Assembly: GCF_009733595.1 (NCBI RefSeq)
Contig: NZ_WOFH01000003.1
Coordinates: 310,001-374,000 of the forward strand
DNA: 64,000 nt
Direction of reading: 5' to 3'
Source: Actinomadura litoris
Lineage (GTDB): Bacteria; Actinomycetota; Actinomycetes; Streptosporangiales; Streptosporangiaceae
The notes under the pieces: model-generated
What the model was told of the DNA's origin: nothing
Databases searched by the model: none
Seen by the model: only the letters and a program-made list of their open reading frames with translations
Shown: positions 34,980-43,859 of the stretch, piece by piece
How positions within the stretch are numbered: position 1 is the stretch's first letter
How the letters are laid out: each line of letters begins with the position of its first letter
Translations under genes and position numbers: made by a program

Positions 34980-35888
34980 ATGCGCGACGTCCAGGAACTC
35001 GTCCAGGGACCGGGGGGACCGCGGCGCGGGGACGCGCGGCGGCCCGACATGCGGGTCACGCGGCACGGCGACCTGCGGCTGACGCGGTGGGCCGACCTGA
35101 GGCTGACGCTGCGGATCGTCGCGCTGACCTTCCGCGCCCAGGCCGAGTACCGGGCCGAGTTCCTGCTCAAGGTCGCCTTCGGGGTGGCCTGGCAGGTGTC
35201 GATCATCGTGTTCGCGGCGGTGCTGCTCGGCCGCTTCCCCGGGATGGGCGGCTGGCCGAGCGACGCCGTGCTGCTGATCGCGGCGATGCGGATGCTGAGC
35301 CACGGGCTGTTCGAGCTGTTCTGCGGGCGCGCCACCGAGCTGTCCACGATCGTCCAGGCGGGCAAGATCGACGCCTACCTGCTGCGGCCGCTGCCGGTGT
35401 ACCGGCAGGTCCAGCTCTCGATCTTCCCCAGCAACGCGCTCGGCGACCTGCTGGTCGGCGTGTCGATGTTCACCAGCGCGGTCGTCGCCCTCGACACCGC
35501 GTGGACCCCGCTGCGCGTCGCCTACGTCGGCGCCGCGGTCGCGGGCGGCGCGCTGATGGAGGGCGCGATCTTCACGCTGCTGTCGGCGCTGCAACTGCGG
35601 CTCCCGGCGGGCCTCTCCTGGAGCCGGTGGGTGGAGGAGCTGCTCAGCACCTTCGGCAACTACCCGCTGAAGATCCTGCCGGGGGTGGTCAACGGCGCGT
35701 TCACGTTCATCCTGCCGCTGGCGTTCGTCGCCTACTTCCCGGCGGCCACGCTCACCGGCAACACCTCCGGGCTCGGCGTCCCGGCCGCGCTGGCCGCCGC
35801 CGCCCCGCTGGCCGGGCTCGCGGGGTTCGTCGGATCACGGCTGCTGTGGAACTTCGCCCTGCGGCACTACACCGGGGTCAACGGCTAG
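34980..35888 (+). CDS. ABC-2-type permease subunit, partner
   Basis: A 302-residue membrane protein one base after the previous stop. Charged residues 1-40 precede six membrane spans, for example VAWQVSIIVFAAVLLG, LLVGVSMFTSAVVAL, AYVGAAVAGGALMEGAIFTLL and FTFILPLAFVAYFPAATL. The conserved cytoplasmic GKIDAYLLRPLPVYRQ segment is the coupling helix region seen in this exporter type. Its stop overlaps the convergent XRE gene by 11 bp. Confidence 0.88.
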   Translation: MRDVQELVQGPGGPRRGDARRPDMRVTRHGDLRLTRWADLRLTLRIVALTFRAQAEYRAEFLLKVAFGVAWQVSIIVFAAVLLGRFPGMGGWPSDAVLLIAAMRMLSHGLFELFCGRATELSTIVQAGKIDAYLLRPLPVYRQVQLSIFPSNALGDLLVGVSMFTSAVVALDTAWTPLRVAYVGAAVAGGALMEGAIFTLLSALQLRLPAGLSWSRWVEELLSTFGNYPLKILPGVVNGAFTFILPLAFVAYFPAATLTGNTSGLGVPAALAAAAPLAGLAGFVGSRLLWNFALRHYTGVNG

Positions 35889-37149
35889 TGCCCGCGCGCG
35901 GCCTGGACGCGGCGTCGTGATCGTCGCTCCCGTAGGCGTCGGCGAGGGCCCGCGCCAGACCGCGCCAGACCTCCGCCGCCAGCTCCACGTTCAGCGCCTG
36001 CTGCGCCTGCTCGGCCAGCTCGTTCAGCGTGCGGGTGCCCTCCTCGACGTCGCCGCGCAGGATCGCGAGCTGCCCGCGCAGCGCCTGGAACCGGACGCGG
36101 TCGCGGAACGACAGCCGCAGGCCCGCCTCGTCGATCCGCGCGCACAGCGTGCGGGCGTCCTCGATCCGGCCCTCCTCGAACGCCAGGTGCGCGCGCAGCG
36201 TCACGAGCTGCTGGCGGTGCAGCTCGGTCCCGGTCAGCTCGGTGACCGGCGCGACCTCGTCCAGCATCGCGCGGGCCTGCTCGGTCGCGGCGGGGGAGAC
36301 CTGGAGGTACAGCGAGGCCGCGGCCAGCCGCAGCCGCAGCCACAGCACGAGGTCCTCGCGCGGGTCGGCGCGGCGCAGCGCGTTCTCCAGCGCGTCGCGC
36401 GCCGCCGCGTAGTCGGCCTGCCGGATCGCGACGGTCGCCGACGCCCACAGCGCCCGCACCCACGCGGCGCCGCCGAGCGGCTCGGCGAGCGCGCACCACT
36501 GGTCGGCGTGGCCGCGCGCCTCGGCGAGCCGCCCCGCCTCGGCCTCGGCCGACACCAGCACCTGGAGCACCGCGACCTGGTCGGCGACGCCGAGGCCCTC
36601 GGCCCGCTGGTAGGCCGCGAGCGCGTGGGCGCGCGCGGCGGCGTTGTCGCCGAGCGTCTGCGCGCACCGCGACAGCCGCGCCCGGGTGCGCACCGACAGC
36701 TCCGCGACGCCCATCCGGTCGTTCAGCTCGACCAGTTCCTCCAGCAGCATGCGCTCCTGCTCGTAGCGGCCCTCGGCCGAGCGCAGCCGGGCCAGCAGCC
36801 ACAGCCCCTGCCAGCGCAGCGCCACGTCGGCGCCCGGCTCGGCGCGCAGCGCCTCGGCCAGCACGTCGGCGAGCGCCTCGGGGTGGCGGTCCTCCTCGGG
36901 CGCGGAGGAGACCGCCGCGATGATCTGCGCCAGCGAATGCGGCTCGGAGGTCGCCTCGAAGGCCGCGACCGGCACGCCGAGCCGCGCGGCGAGGAACTCC
37001 ACGGCGCGCGCCGTCGGCGGCCGCGCCCCCGACTCCAGGCGCGACAGGTAGCCCGTCGACACCCCGCCCTCGGCGACCGCGGCCTGCGTCAGCCCCCGTT
37101 CGAGCCGCAGGGCCTTCAAACGCCGACCGAAAGCCGGTTGCTCCAGCAT
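35878..37149 (-). CDS. XRE-family regulator with TPR-like C-terminal domain
   Basis: A 423-residue protein. Residues about 5-65 are a lambda-repressor-like helix-turn-helix (RLKALRLERGLTQAAVAEGG, YLSRLESGARPPTARAVEFLA). The remainder is all alpha-helical with repeated Ala/Leu/Glu patterns of about 34-40 residues, matching TPR repeats used for ligand or peptide sensing in actinomycete regulators. The target is unknown. It diverges from the ribosome-protection gene, which makes that gene a likely target (inference). Confidence 0.88.
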   Translation of the reverse strand: MLEQPAFGRRLKALRLERGLTQAAVAEGGVSTGYLSRLESGARPPTARAVEFLAARLGVPVAAFEATSEPHSLAQIIAAVSSAPEEDRHPEALADVLAEALRAEPGADVALRWQGLWLLARLRSAEGRYEQERMLLEELVELNDRMGVAELSVRTRARLSRCAQTLGDNAAARAHALAAYQRAEGLGVADQVAVLQVLVSAEAEAGRLAEARGHADQWCALAEPLGGAAWVRALWASATVAIRQADYAAARDALENALRRADPREDLVLWLRLRLAAASLYLQVSPAATEQARAMLDEVAPVTELTGTELHRQQLVTLRAHLAFEEGRIEDARTLCARIDEAGLRLSFRDRVRFQALRGQLAILRGDVEEGTRTLNELAEQAQQALNVELAAEVWRGLARALADAYGSDDHDAASRPRAGTSR

Positions 37150-37468
37150 GTCGTCACTCGCAGAACTGATCAGGCGAACGGTTGCGGCGTTCCCCTTCTG
37201 ATCATCGGTTAGCAGCGGTCAAGGTACACGATGACAACATGATGCCAGAGACTCGCCCGCCGATGGCAGCACCGGACAGGTACGCCTGACAAGCCCTGAC
37301 CGCAGGACGGCATATCCGGTTGACGGGAGGGCACCCGTCCTGTTGTCGTTCGGGCAAGGCATCGCGGCGTCCGCCGTGCGTGCGAGCACCGAGGAGGAGT
37401 CGAGATGGGGACAAGCGTCATGTCCAGCACACCGGTGATCGTTGCCATCGCGGAGGAGATGACGCTAA
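37150..37468 (+). other. Divergent promoter and leader region of the ribosome-protection gene
   Basis: About 320 bp. It holds promoter DNA for the leftward XRE gene, two overlapping, mutually exclusive hairpins (37303-37342), and the start of a 36-codon leader frame at 37405. A TTGACG at 37320-37325 may be a -35 box, but I see no good -10. Confidence 0.55.
37303..37342 (+). promoter_or_regulatory. Alternative hairpins, possible attenuator
   Basis: CAGGACGG (37303-37310) can pair with CCGTCCTG (37335-37342); GACGGG (37322-37327) can pair instead with CCCGTC (37334-37339). The right arms overlap, so only one fold can form at a time, as in attenuation control. Whether it acts this way is an inference. 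Confidence 0.4.
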
Positions 37469-37515
37469 GTGAAAAGGCTGAACCTGGGCATCCTCGCCCA
37501 TGTCGACGCCGGTAA
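37405..37515 (+). CDS. 36-residue leader peptide overlapping the ribosome-protection gene
   Basis: ATG at 37405 has GAGGAGGAG with ideal spacing (five bases). The frame starts MGTSVMSSTPVIVAI, ends with a basic CRRR, and stops at TAA 37513-37515, inside the start of the GTPase gene in another frame. The GTPase GTG at 37469 has its own GGAGGAG inside this leader. Known tet(M)-type genes are controlled through a translated leader, so a drug-sensing leader fits, but this is inference from layout. Confidence 0.45.
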   Translation: MGTSVMSSTPVIVAIAEEMTLSEKAEPGHPRPCRRR

Positions 37516-39472
37516 GACGAGCCTGACCGAGAGGCTCCTGCACCACGCCGGGGTGATCGACGAGATCGGACGCGTCGACGACGGCAGCACCCAGACCGAC
37601 ACGCTCGCGCTGGAGCGGCGGCGCGGCATCACGATCCGGTCCGCCGTCGTGTCGTTCACCGTCGGCGGCACCTCGGTCAACCTGATCGACACACCGGGGC
37701 ACCCCGACTTCATCGCCGAGGTCGAGCGGGCGCTCGGCGTGCTGGACGGCGCGCTGCTGGTCGTGTCCGCCGTCGAGGGCGTCCAGCCGCAGACCCGGGT
37801 GCTGTGGCGCGCGCTGCGCCGCCTCGGCGTCCCCGCGCTGGTCTTCGTGAACAAGATCGACCGGCGCGGCGCGGACCCCGAGGGCGTGCTGCGCGGCGTG
37901 TCCGAGCGGCTGACCCCGGCGGTCGTCCCGATGGGCGCCGTTTCCGGGGCCGGTTCGCGCGACGCGCGCTTCACCCCGTTCGCCGCCGGCGACCCCGGCT
38001 TCACCGCGCGGCTGCTCGACCTGCTCTCCCGCCAGGACGACGACCTGCTGGCCGACTACGTCGAGGACGAGGCCGCCGTCGGCTCCGGGCGGCTGCGCGC
38101 CGCGCTCGCCGCGCAGACCGCGCGGGCGGCGGCGCATCCGCTCTACTTCGGCTCGGCGATGACCGGCGCCGGCGTGCCCGCCCTGCTCGACGGGATCACG
38201 GGGCTGCTGCCGGGCGCGGGCGGCGACGCGGAGGGGCCGCCGTCCGGGACGGTGTTCAAGGTCGAGCGCGGCCAGGGCGGGGAGAAGATCGCCTACGTCC
38301 GCATGTACTCCGGGACGGTGCGCCCGCGCGACCGGATCGGCTTCGGCGCCGCCGACGGCGCCGAGGAGAAGGTCACCGACGTGGGCGTGGTCGATCACGG
38401 CGCGGAGGTCCTGCGCGCCCCGGTCACCGCCGGGCGGATCGGCAAGCTGTGGGGTCTCGGCCGCGTGCGGGTCGGCGACCACATCGGGGAGCGGCCCGCC
38501 GCGTCCCCTGATCGCCTCGGCCGGCAGCGTCACTTCCCGCCGCCGACCTTGGAGACCGTCGTCGCGCCGGTGCGCCGCGCCGACCGGGGCGCCCTGCACG
38601 CCGCCCTCACCCGGCTCGCCGAGCAGGACCCGCTGATCAACCTGCGCGAGGACGGGCCGGGCGAGATGTCGCTGCTGCTTTACGGCGAGGTGCAGAAAGA
38701 GGTGCTCCAGGCGACGCTGCTCGACGAATTCGGCGTGCGGGTCGCCTTCCGGGAGTCGACCACGATCTGCGTCGAGCGGCCGGTCGGCGCGGGCGCGGCG
38801 GACGAGGCGATCGGCGTGGACCCCAATCCCTTTCTCGCGACCGTCGGGCTGCGCGTGCGGCCCGCTCCGCCCGGCACCGGCGTGCGGTTCGGGCTGGAGG
38901 TCGAACTCGGCGCGATGCCGCCCACGTTCTTCCGCGCGGTGGAGGAGAGCGTCACCGAGACGCTCCGCCAGGGCCTGCGCGGATGGCAGGTCGTCGACTG
39001 CGCCGTTTCGATGACGCATTGCGGGTACTGGGCGCGCCAGAGCCATTCCCACGGAACCTTCGACAAGAGCATGTCGAGCACCGCCGGAGATTTCCGCAAC
39101 CTGACACCGCTGGTTCTCATGAGCGCCCTGAAACAGGCGGGGACACGGGTGCACGAGCCGCTGCACGGGTTCAGCATCGAGACTCCGGCGAGCACGGTGC
39201 GGGCGCTGCTGCCGGTCCTCGCGCAGTTGCGGGCCGTCCCGCGGGACCACCGGACCAGGGGCGGGACGTGCCTGCTCGACGGCACGATCCCGGCGGCGCG
39301 GGTGCACGAGCTGCAGCGGCGGCTGCCCGGCCTGACGCACGGGGAGGGCGTCCTCGAATCGGCCTTCGAGCGCTACGAGCCGGTGCGCGGGGAGCCGCCG
39401 AGCCGCCCGCGCTCCGGCGTGGATCCGCTCGACCGCGAGGAGTACCTGCTGCATGTGGTCCGGCGCGTCTGA
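37469..39472 (+). CDS. OtrA/Tet(M)-like ribosome-protection GTPase
   Basis: A 667-residue EF-G-like protein starting with GTG. G1 is AHVDAGKTSL, G3 DTPGHPDF and G4 NKID, all intact. The C-terminal region has the family hallmark MTHCGYWARQSHSHGTFDK and AGDFRNLTPLVLMSAL. Members bind the ribosome and displace tetracyclines, and OtrA plays this role in an oxytetracycline producer. Here it probably protects the producer's ribosomes against the cluster product or a related ligand (inference). Housekeeping EF-G is longer and lacks these tail motifs. Confidence 0.92.
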   Translation: MKRLNLGILAHVDAGKTSLTERLLHHAGVIDEIGRVDDGSTQTDTLALERRRGITIRSAVVSFTVGGTSVNLIDTPGHPDFIAEVERALGVLDGALLVVSAVEGVQPQTRVLWRALRRLGVPALVFVNKIDRRGADPEGVLRGVSERLTPAVVPMGAVSGAGSRDARFTPFAAGDPGFTARLLDLLSRQDDDLLADYVEDEAAVGSGRLRAALAAQTARAAAHPLYFGSAMTGAGVPALLDGITGLLPGAGGDAEGPPSGTVFKVERGQGGEKIAYVRMYSGTVRPRDRIGFGAADGAEEKVTDVGVVDHGAEVLRAPVTAGRIGKLWGLGRVRVGDHIGERPAASPDRLGRQRHFPPPTLETVVAPVRRADRGALHAALTRLAEQDPLINLREDGPGEMSLLLYGEVQKEVLQATLLDEFGVRVAFRESTTICVERPVGAGAADEAIGVDPNPFLATVGLRVRPAPPGTGVRFGLEVELGAMPPTFFRAVEESVTETLRQGLRGWQVVDCAVSMTHCGYWARQSHSHGTFDKSMSSTAGDFRNLTPLVLMSALKQAGTRVHEPLHGFSIETPASTVRALLPVLAQLRAVPRDHRTRGGTCLLDGTIPAARVHELQRRLPGLTHGEGVLESAFERYEPVRGEPPSRPRSGVDPLDREEYLLHVVRRV

Positions 39473-39639
39473 CAGCTCACTGCCATTGCCCCATGCTGCC
39501 GCCGCCGCACGCTAGCCGCCTTTCTCGGGGGTCGTGCACGCTGTAACCGGAACGCCCGCCGCGTGCCGTACGCTCGGCGGCGCGAATCTTCTCCATGCAC
39601 GCCGTTGGAAGGGAATTTCAGGGCGGATGGATCGCTGAT

Positions 39640-40371
39640 ATGAACCTCACCGGAATCGCTCCTGCCATTGACCAGGCGATCACCGTCGGAGGCGTGGGCG
39701 GCGTACAGGCCGTCGTCTTCGACTTCAACGGGACGATCACGGATGACGATGAGTTCCAATTCATCGTCTACGCCGAAACCGTCGCCGCGAAAATGGGGGC
39801 CGAACTCGACCGCGCCTTCTTCTTCGGGCTGCGGGGCCTCAACGACCCCGACATGTTCCGCGCGATGCATGCCCACCACGTCGGCGGGGCGCCGTCGCCG
39901 GAGTTCGTCGAGACGCTCTGCCGGGACCGCCTCGACCGCTATGTCGCGCGCGTCCGCTCCATCTCCCCGGTGCGGCCGGACGCGGCGGCCTTCGTCCGCG
40001 CGCTGGCCGCGCGCGCCCCGCACGTCCCCCTCGCCGTCGTCACCGGCGCGCCCCGCGCCGAGGCCGCGCCCGTGCTCGCCGCCGAGGGGCTGCTCGGCCT
40101 GTTCGCCACGGTCGTCACCGCCGAGGACGTCGCGCACGGCAAACCCGACCCCGAGGGATTCCTGGCGGCGCTCGCGACGCTCCGCGCGGACCGGCCGTGG
40201 CTGCGCGCCGACGAGGTCCTCGTCTTCGAGGACGCGGCGGTCGGGATCACCGCCGCGCGCCGCGCCGGGATGCGCTGCATAGGCGTCCACCTCCAGGGGC
40301 CGGAGGCGGGCGCGGACGCCGACGAGGTCCACGACGTCATGGGCCCGCACCTGCTGTACCCCACCGCCTGA
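39640..40371 (+). CDS. HAD-family hydrolase with altered motif I
   Basis: A 243-residue beta-phosphoglucomutase-like HAD protein. The preferred start is ATG 39640; an ATG at 39595 is also in frame and neither has a strong ribosome site. Motif I reads VFDFNGTITDDDE: the nucleophile Asp is present, but the second Asp of DxD, the usual acid/base, is Asn. Motif III is HGKPDPEGF and motif IV VFEDAAVGITAA. It may hydrolyse or isomerise a sugar phosphate, possibly with changed chemistry. It heads the long operon running to 45884. Confidence 0.85.
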   Translation: MNLTGIAPAIDQAITVGGVGGVQAVVFDFNGTITDDDEFQFIVYAETVAAKMGAELDRAFFFGLRGLNDPDMFRAMHAHHVGGAPSPEFVETLCRDRLDRYVARVRSISPVRPDAAAFVRALAARAPHVPLAVVTGAPRAEAAPVLAAEGLLGLFATVVTAEDVAHGKPDPEGFLAALATLRADRPWLRADEVLVFEDAAVGITAARRAGMRCIGVHLQGPEAGADADEVHDVMGPHLLYPTA

Positions 40372-40403
40372 ACGGACCCCACATCGAGAAGGAGGTGGAC
40401 GAC

Positions 40404-41579
40404 ATGGAGGTCAGCATGCAGGTCAGCGTCGCGGTGATGTACCACCCGAGCCGGGAGCGCAGCGCGCGGGCCGTCGCGCGCGGGTGCGCGGAGCTGTCGC
40501 CGATCCTGGTCCCCGACCCCGACCCCGGCGGGCCGCCGAGCCCGCTGCGCACCGCCAAGCGCGCCTGGGCAGCCTGCCCACCGGGTGCCACGCACCACCT
40601 GGTCCTCCAGGACGACGTCGTCCTCGCCGCGGACTTCGTGACCCAGCTGACCGGCGCGGTGCGGCTGCGCCCGGCCCACGCGGTCGCGCTCTACGCCAAC
40701 CGCAACAGCGTCCGCAACTCCTACCTGCTGCGGCGCGCGGCGGCGCTCGGCTCCCGGTGGGCGCCGCTGTCGCGGCACGAGTACACGCCCACCCTCGGCC
40801 TGCTGCTCCCCGCCGAGCACGCGCGGGCGCTGGCGGAGTACCTGCGCGCGTTCCCCGACGACTACCGCGACGACGACGAGGCCGTGACGGTGTTCTGCCG
40901 CGAGCGCGGCGTCCCCGCCGTCGGCACGGTGCCGAGCCTGATCGACCACGGCGACCTGCCGAGCGTCGCGGGAAACGGCACCCACGGCACCCGGCACGCG
41001 GCGGTGTTCGCCGACCACGCCGGGGTGGACGCGGGCTACTGGAACGGCGCCGAGGCCGCCGGCGCGCCCGGCGCGCGGGCCCTGCTCCCGCACACACTGG
41101 AGCTGCACGACTCGCGGTGCCTGATCCGGTTCGCGCGTCCCGCGGCCGGGGAGCCGGTCGACTCGCTGTTCGGCTGGTACTGGCACGACTGGTGCGAGCT
41201 GCTCGGCGCGTCGCCCGAGGCCGTCCTCGCCGGATGGGCCGAGCACATGGAGAGCGGCGACGCCTACGCGTCGATGGGCATCGCCGACGCGATGGTGTTC
41301 CCGGTCGAGGCCGCGCTGGAGGTCTGGGCCGCCGGGTACCTGCTCGGCGTCGACGTCTCCGCCGACCCCGACGCGGCGGTGCCGGAGGTCTCGCCGGTGT
41401 TCCGCCGCTCGGTCGAGACCTGGCTGGACGCGGGGCTCGCCGAACCCGACCGGGAGCGGCTGGACGCGGCCGGACGCGCCGGGCTGGTCGAGACGTGCCT
41501 CGCGGGGTTCCGCGCGGGCGTCCTCGCCGGTCTGGCACCGGCCGCGCCCGCCGACCTGTGCGGGATCGAGGCGCCATGA
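40404..41579 (+). CDS. GT-A-like glycosyltransferase, paralogue of 7907-9016
   Basis: A 391-residue protein with a strong GAAGGAGGTGG site before its ATG. It shares with the 7907-9016 protein an N-terminal strand (VSVAVMYHPS), PLRTAKRAW, ATHHLVLQDDVVLAADF, YANRNSVRN, YRDDDEAV and DHGDLPSVAGN in the same order. The QDDV motif is likely the nucleotide-sugar metal site. The C-terminal 150 residues differ, which suggests a different acceptor. The family cannot be named with confidence. Confidence 0.75.
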   Translation: MEVSMQVSVAVMYHPSRERSARAVARGCAELSPILVPDPDPGGPPSPLRTAKRAWAACPPGATHHLVLQDDVVLAADFVTQLTGAVRLRPAHAVALYANRNSVRNSYLLRRAAALGSRWAPLSRHEYTPTLGLLLPAEHARALAEYLRAFPDDYRDDDEAVTVFCRERGVPAVGTVPSLIDHGDLPSVAGNGTHGTRHAAVFADHAGVDAGYWNGAEAAGAPGARALLPHTLELHDSRCLIRFARPAAGEPVDSLFGWYWHDWCELLGASPEAVLAGWAEHMESGDAYASMGIADAMVFPVEAALEVWAAGYLLGVDVSADPDAAVPEVSPVFRRSVETWLDAGLAEPDRERLDAAGRAGLVETCLAGFRAGVLAGLAPAAPADLCGIEAP

Positions 41580-42316
41580 CCGCGCGCTCCCCGTTCGCGG
41601 CGGCGGCGGCGACGGTGGCGGCGATGGCGGCGCGGGAGGCCGCCGCGCTGACGCTCGTCCCGGACCTGCGGGTCAGGACCGACGGCCCCGACCCGGAGAT
41701 CCTCTTCCGTCCCGTCGACTGCCCGTGGTGCGGGGCCGCGGCCCCGTGCCCGCCGCCGATGCGCGAGATCGCGTTCACCGGCGACCGCGCGCTGCCCCGG
41801 CTGTCGCTGCTGGCCTGCGAGGAGGTGACCGCGAGGTCGCTGCTCGCGCTCACGCTGATCCGCTCCGCCGAGGCGTCCGCCCCGCCGAGGTTCGTCACGC
41901 GGGGTGTGTTCTGGGCGCGGACGGTCGGCACCGGCCCGATCGAGGACCTCGGTTCCGGTCTCGCCCTCCTCGACGCCGCGGAACGCTGGTTCGACGATCT
42001 GCTCCCCGCGCTCCGCTCCGGCCCCCCGAGGCGGGACGACCTCCCACACCTCCCGTACCCCCCGGAACCGCTTGATGGCGCACACTGGACGCACCCGGGT
42101 GACGCGCCGCTCCCGGTGTCCGTCCGCGCCGCGCGCCCGGCGCCGGACGGACGGCGCGCCGGGACGGTCGCCTCGTCGCGCCGGAGCCTGCACTTCCTCT
42201 CCCCGCACGCGCGGGGGGAGTCCGCCGCGCGGCTCAACCACGCCTACCTGTCGGCACGGGCGGACGCGGTGCGCGCCGCCCTGACCGTCCGAGACCACCC
42301 AGCCCTCGCCGTCTGA
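41576..42316 (+). CDS. Unrecognised protein with a CPWCG motif
   Basis: A 246-residue protein whose ATG overlaps the previous stop (ATGA). A small Cys cluster, DCPWCGAAAPCPP near residues 48-60, suggests a metal site or a disulfide, since the rest has one further Cys only. The N-terminal 25 residues are Ala-rich and helical. The C-terminal part is rich in Arg and Pro and looks flexible. I do not recognise the family. Its place between a glycosyltransferase and an AurF-like oxygenase suggests a role in that operon. Confidence 0.7.
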   Translation: MTARSPFAAAAATVAAMAAREAAALTLVPDLRVRTDGPDPEILFRPVDCPWCGAAAPCPPPMREIAFTGDRALPRLSLLACEEVTARSLLALTLIRSAEASAPPRFVTRGVFWARTVGTGPIEDLGSGLALLDAAERWFDDLLPALRSGPPRRDDLPHLPYPPEPLDGAHWTHPGDAPLPVSVRAARPAPDGRRAGTVASSRRSLHFLSPHARGESAARLNHAYLSARADAVRAALTVRDHPALAV

Positions 42317-42375
42317 CCCGTTGTCCGCCCTCGACCTCAGGTACCGCACACCAGGAGTGAATGAGGAGCACCGAC

Positions 42376-43335
42376 ATGACGATCACGTCCGACGCGCCAG
42401 GTCCGGCCGGCTCCGGCCCGGACACCCTCCGGCGGCTCGTCGCGGCCTGGCCGCGCCGCGCGACCATCCGCACGGACCTGGACAAGGTGACCGACCCGGG
42501 GCCCTACGACCCCGCCCTGATGGACTACCCCGTCTCCCTGCTGCCGTTCGCGGGGCATCCGAGCTACCTGGCCGCGTCCGACGAGCAGCGCCTCCAGGTC
42601 AACACCCTCGCCTGGCTCGCCTACAACGAGCGCGTCATCGCGGCGGAGGAGCACGTCGCCAACCCCACCTTCGAGAAGCTCTCGCACGGCGTGTTCCCGG
42701 GCGCGGACGGCGTCGACGCCCGGGAGGCCATCCAGCAGTCGCACATCGACGAGGTGTGGCACACCTACATGCACATGCTGGCGATGCAGCGCAGCCGCGA
42801 GGCCCGCCGGGTGACCGCCGAGCCGAACGACTACCTCCACCCGGTCACCAACCGCAGGCTGTACAGGCTGGCGGACGAGGCGTCCGAGCAGTGGGAGCGC
42901 GACCTGCTCTACCTGCTGTGGACGGTCGTCGGGGAGGTCAGCATCAACGCCTTCCTCGACCTCGTCGCCGGCGACCGGACGATCCAGCCGGGCCACGCGC
43001 TCATCGCCCGCCTGCACGCCCGCGACGAGGCCGCGCACGGGCCGATCCTCGCCGAAGTGATGAAGGACGTGTTCGTCCACCTCAACGCGGCGCAGCGGGA
43101 GGTGCTGGTCCGGCGGCTGCCCGAGGCCGTCACCGCGTTCGGCGCGGAGGACTACGAGCTGTGGCTGCGCATCCTGGACTTCGCCGGGTTCGCCGACGCG
43201 CGCGCGATCGTCGAGGACAGCCGCGCGCTGCCCGGCGCGGAGCTGATGCTGACCGACTTCGCGCCGATCCAGCGGCTGATCCGCGAGCTCGGCGTCGACG
43301 ACCGGGTGGACCTCGACCTGCCGGCGCCGTCATGA
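42376..43335 (+). CDS. AurF/CmlI-like di-iron oxygenase
   Basis: A 319-residue all-helical protein of the p-aminobenzoate N-oxygenase-like family. Iron ligands are suggested by NERVIAAEEHVANP, HIDEVWHTYMH, VGEVSINAF and ARDEAAHGP, which carry the ordered Glu and His residues. Characterised relatives oxidise an amine to nitro (AurF, CmlI). An amine on an amino acid, sugar or nucleobase is a possible substrate here. The ATG follows GAGGAG. It is followed without a gap by two dCTP-deaminase-like genes. Confidence 0.85.
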   Translation: MTITSDAPGPAGSGPDTLRRLVAAWPRRATIRTDLDKVTDPGPYDPALMDYPVSLLPFAGHPSYLAASDEQRLQVNTLAWLAYNERVIAAEEHVANPTFEKLSHGVFPGADGVDAREAIQQSHIDEVWHTYMHMLAMQRSREARRVTAEPNDYLHPVTNRRLYRLADEASEQWERDLLYLLWTVVGEVSINAFLDLVAGDRTIQPGHALIARLHARDEAAHGPILAEVMKDVFVHLNAAQREVLVRRLPEAVTAFGAEDYELWLRILDFAGFADARAIVEDSRALPGAELMLTDFAPIQRLIRELGVDDRVDLDLPAPS

Positions 43336-43859
43336 TCCTCACCGGCCCGGAGATCACCGAGGCCGCGGCGGACGGCCGGATCACGATCTCCCCGTTCGTC
43401 CCCGAGCAGGTCAACCCCAACAGCTACAACGTCCGGCTGGGCGAGACGCTGCTGGCCTACACCGACGAGGTCATCGACCCCTACCGCTCGAACCCGACCA
43501 GCGCCGTGCAGCTCGGCGAGGAGGGCCACGTGCTGCGGCCCGACCAGCTCTACCTCGGCCACACGGTCGAGAGCGTCGGGTCGGAGGTCTACGTCCCGCT
43601 GCTGTTCGGCCGCTCCTCGGTCGGCCGGCTCGGGCTGTTCGTGGAGATCACCGCGCCGATCGGCGACATCGGGTTCGTCGGGCAGTGGACGCTGATGCTC
43701 TCGCCGGTCCGCCCGCTGCGCGTGTACCCGGGGATGAAGATCGGCCAGATCATGTTCTTCGTCTCGCTGGGGCGGATCGACCTCTACGACGGGAAGTACC
43801 AGGGCTCCGAGGGCCCGCAGGCGTCCCGGTACTGGGCGGACCGGATGGCCCTTCCATGA
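43332..43859 (+). CDS. dCTP-deaminase-like protein lacking the catalytic Glu
   Basis: A 175-residue member of the dUTPase/dCTP-deaminase fold, starting MILTGPEI. It keeps the RSS..R phosphate and pyrimidine-binding motif (FGRSSVGRLG, residues about 92-101) and the YPGMKIGQIMFF end. Where the family has TLEL or similar, this protein has TLMLS, so the general-base Glu is replaced by Met. It is therefore unlikely to deaminate by itself. The ATG overlaps the di-iron gene stop. The next gene is a sister with the opposite defect. Confidence 0.88.
   Translation: MILTGPEITEAAADGRITISPFVPEQVNPNSYNVRLGETLLAYTDEVIDPYRSNPTSAVQLGEEGHVLRPDQLYLGHTVESVGSEVYVPLLFGRSSVGRLGLFVEITAPIGDIGFVGQWTLMLSPVRPLRVYPGMKIGQIMFFVSLGRIDLYDGKYQGSEGPQASRYWADRMALP

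Noticed and set aside
39486..39500. TGCCATTGCC upstream of the HAD operon as a regulon site.
   Set aside because: It resembles the half-sites at 45906, but lacks TTGCCAA and any inverted arm. It remains a weak possibility only.
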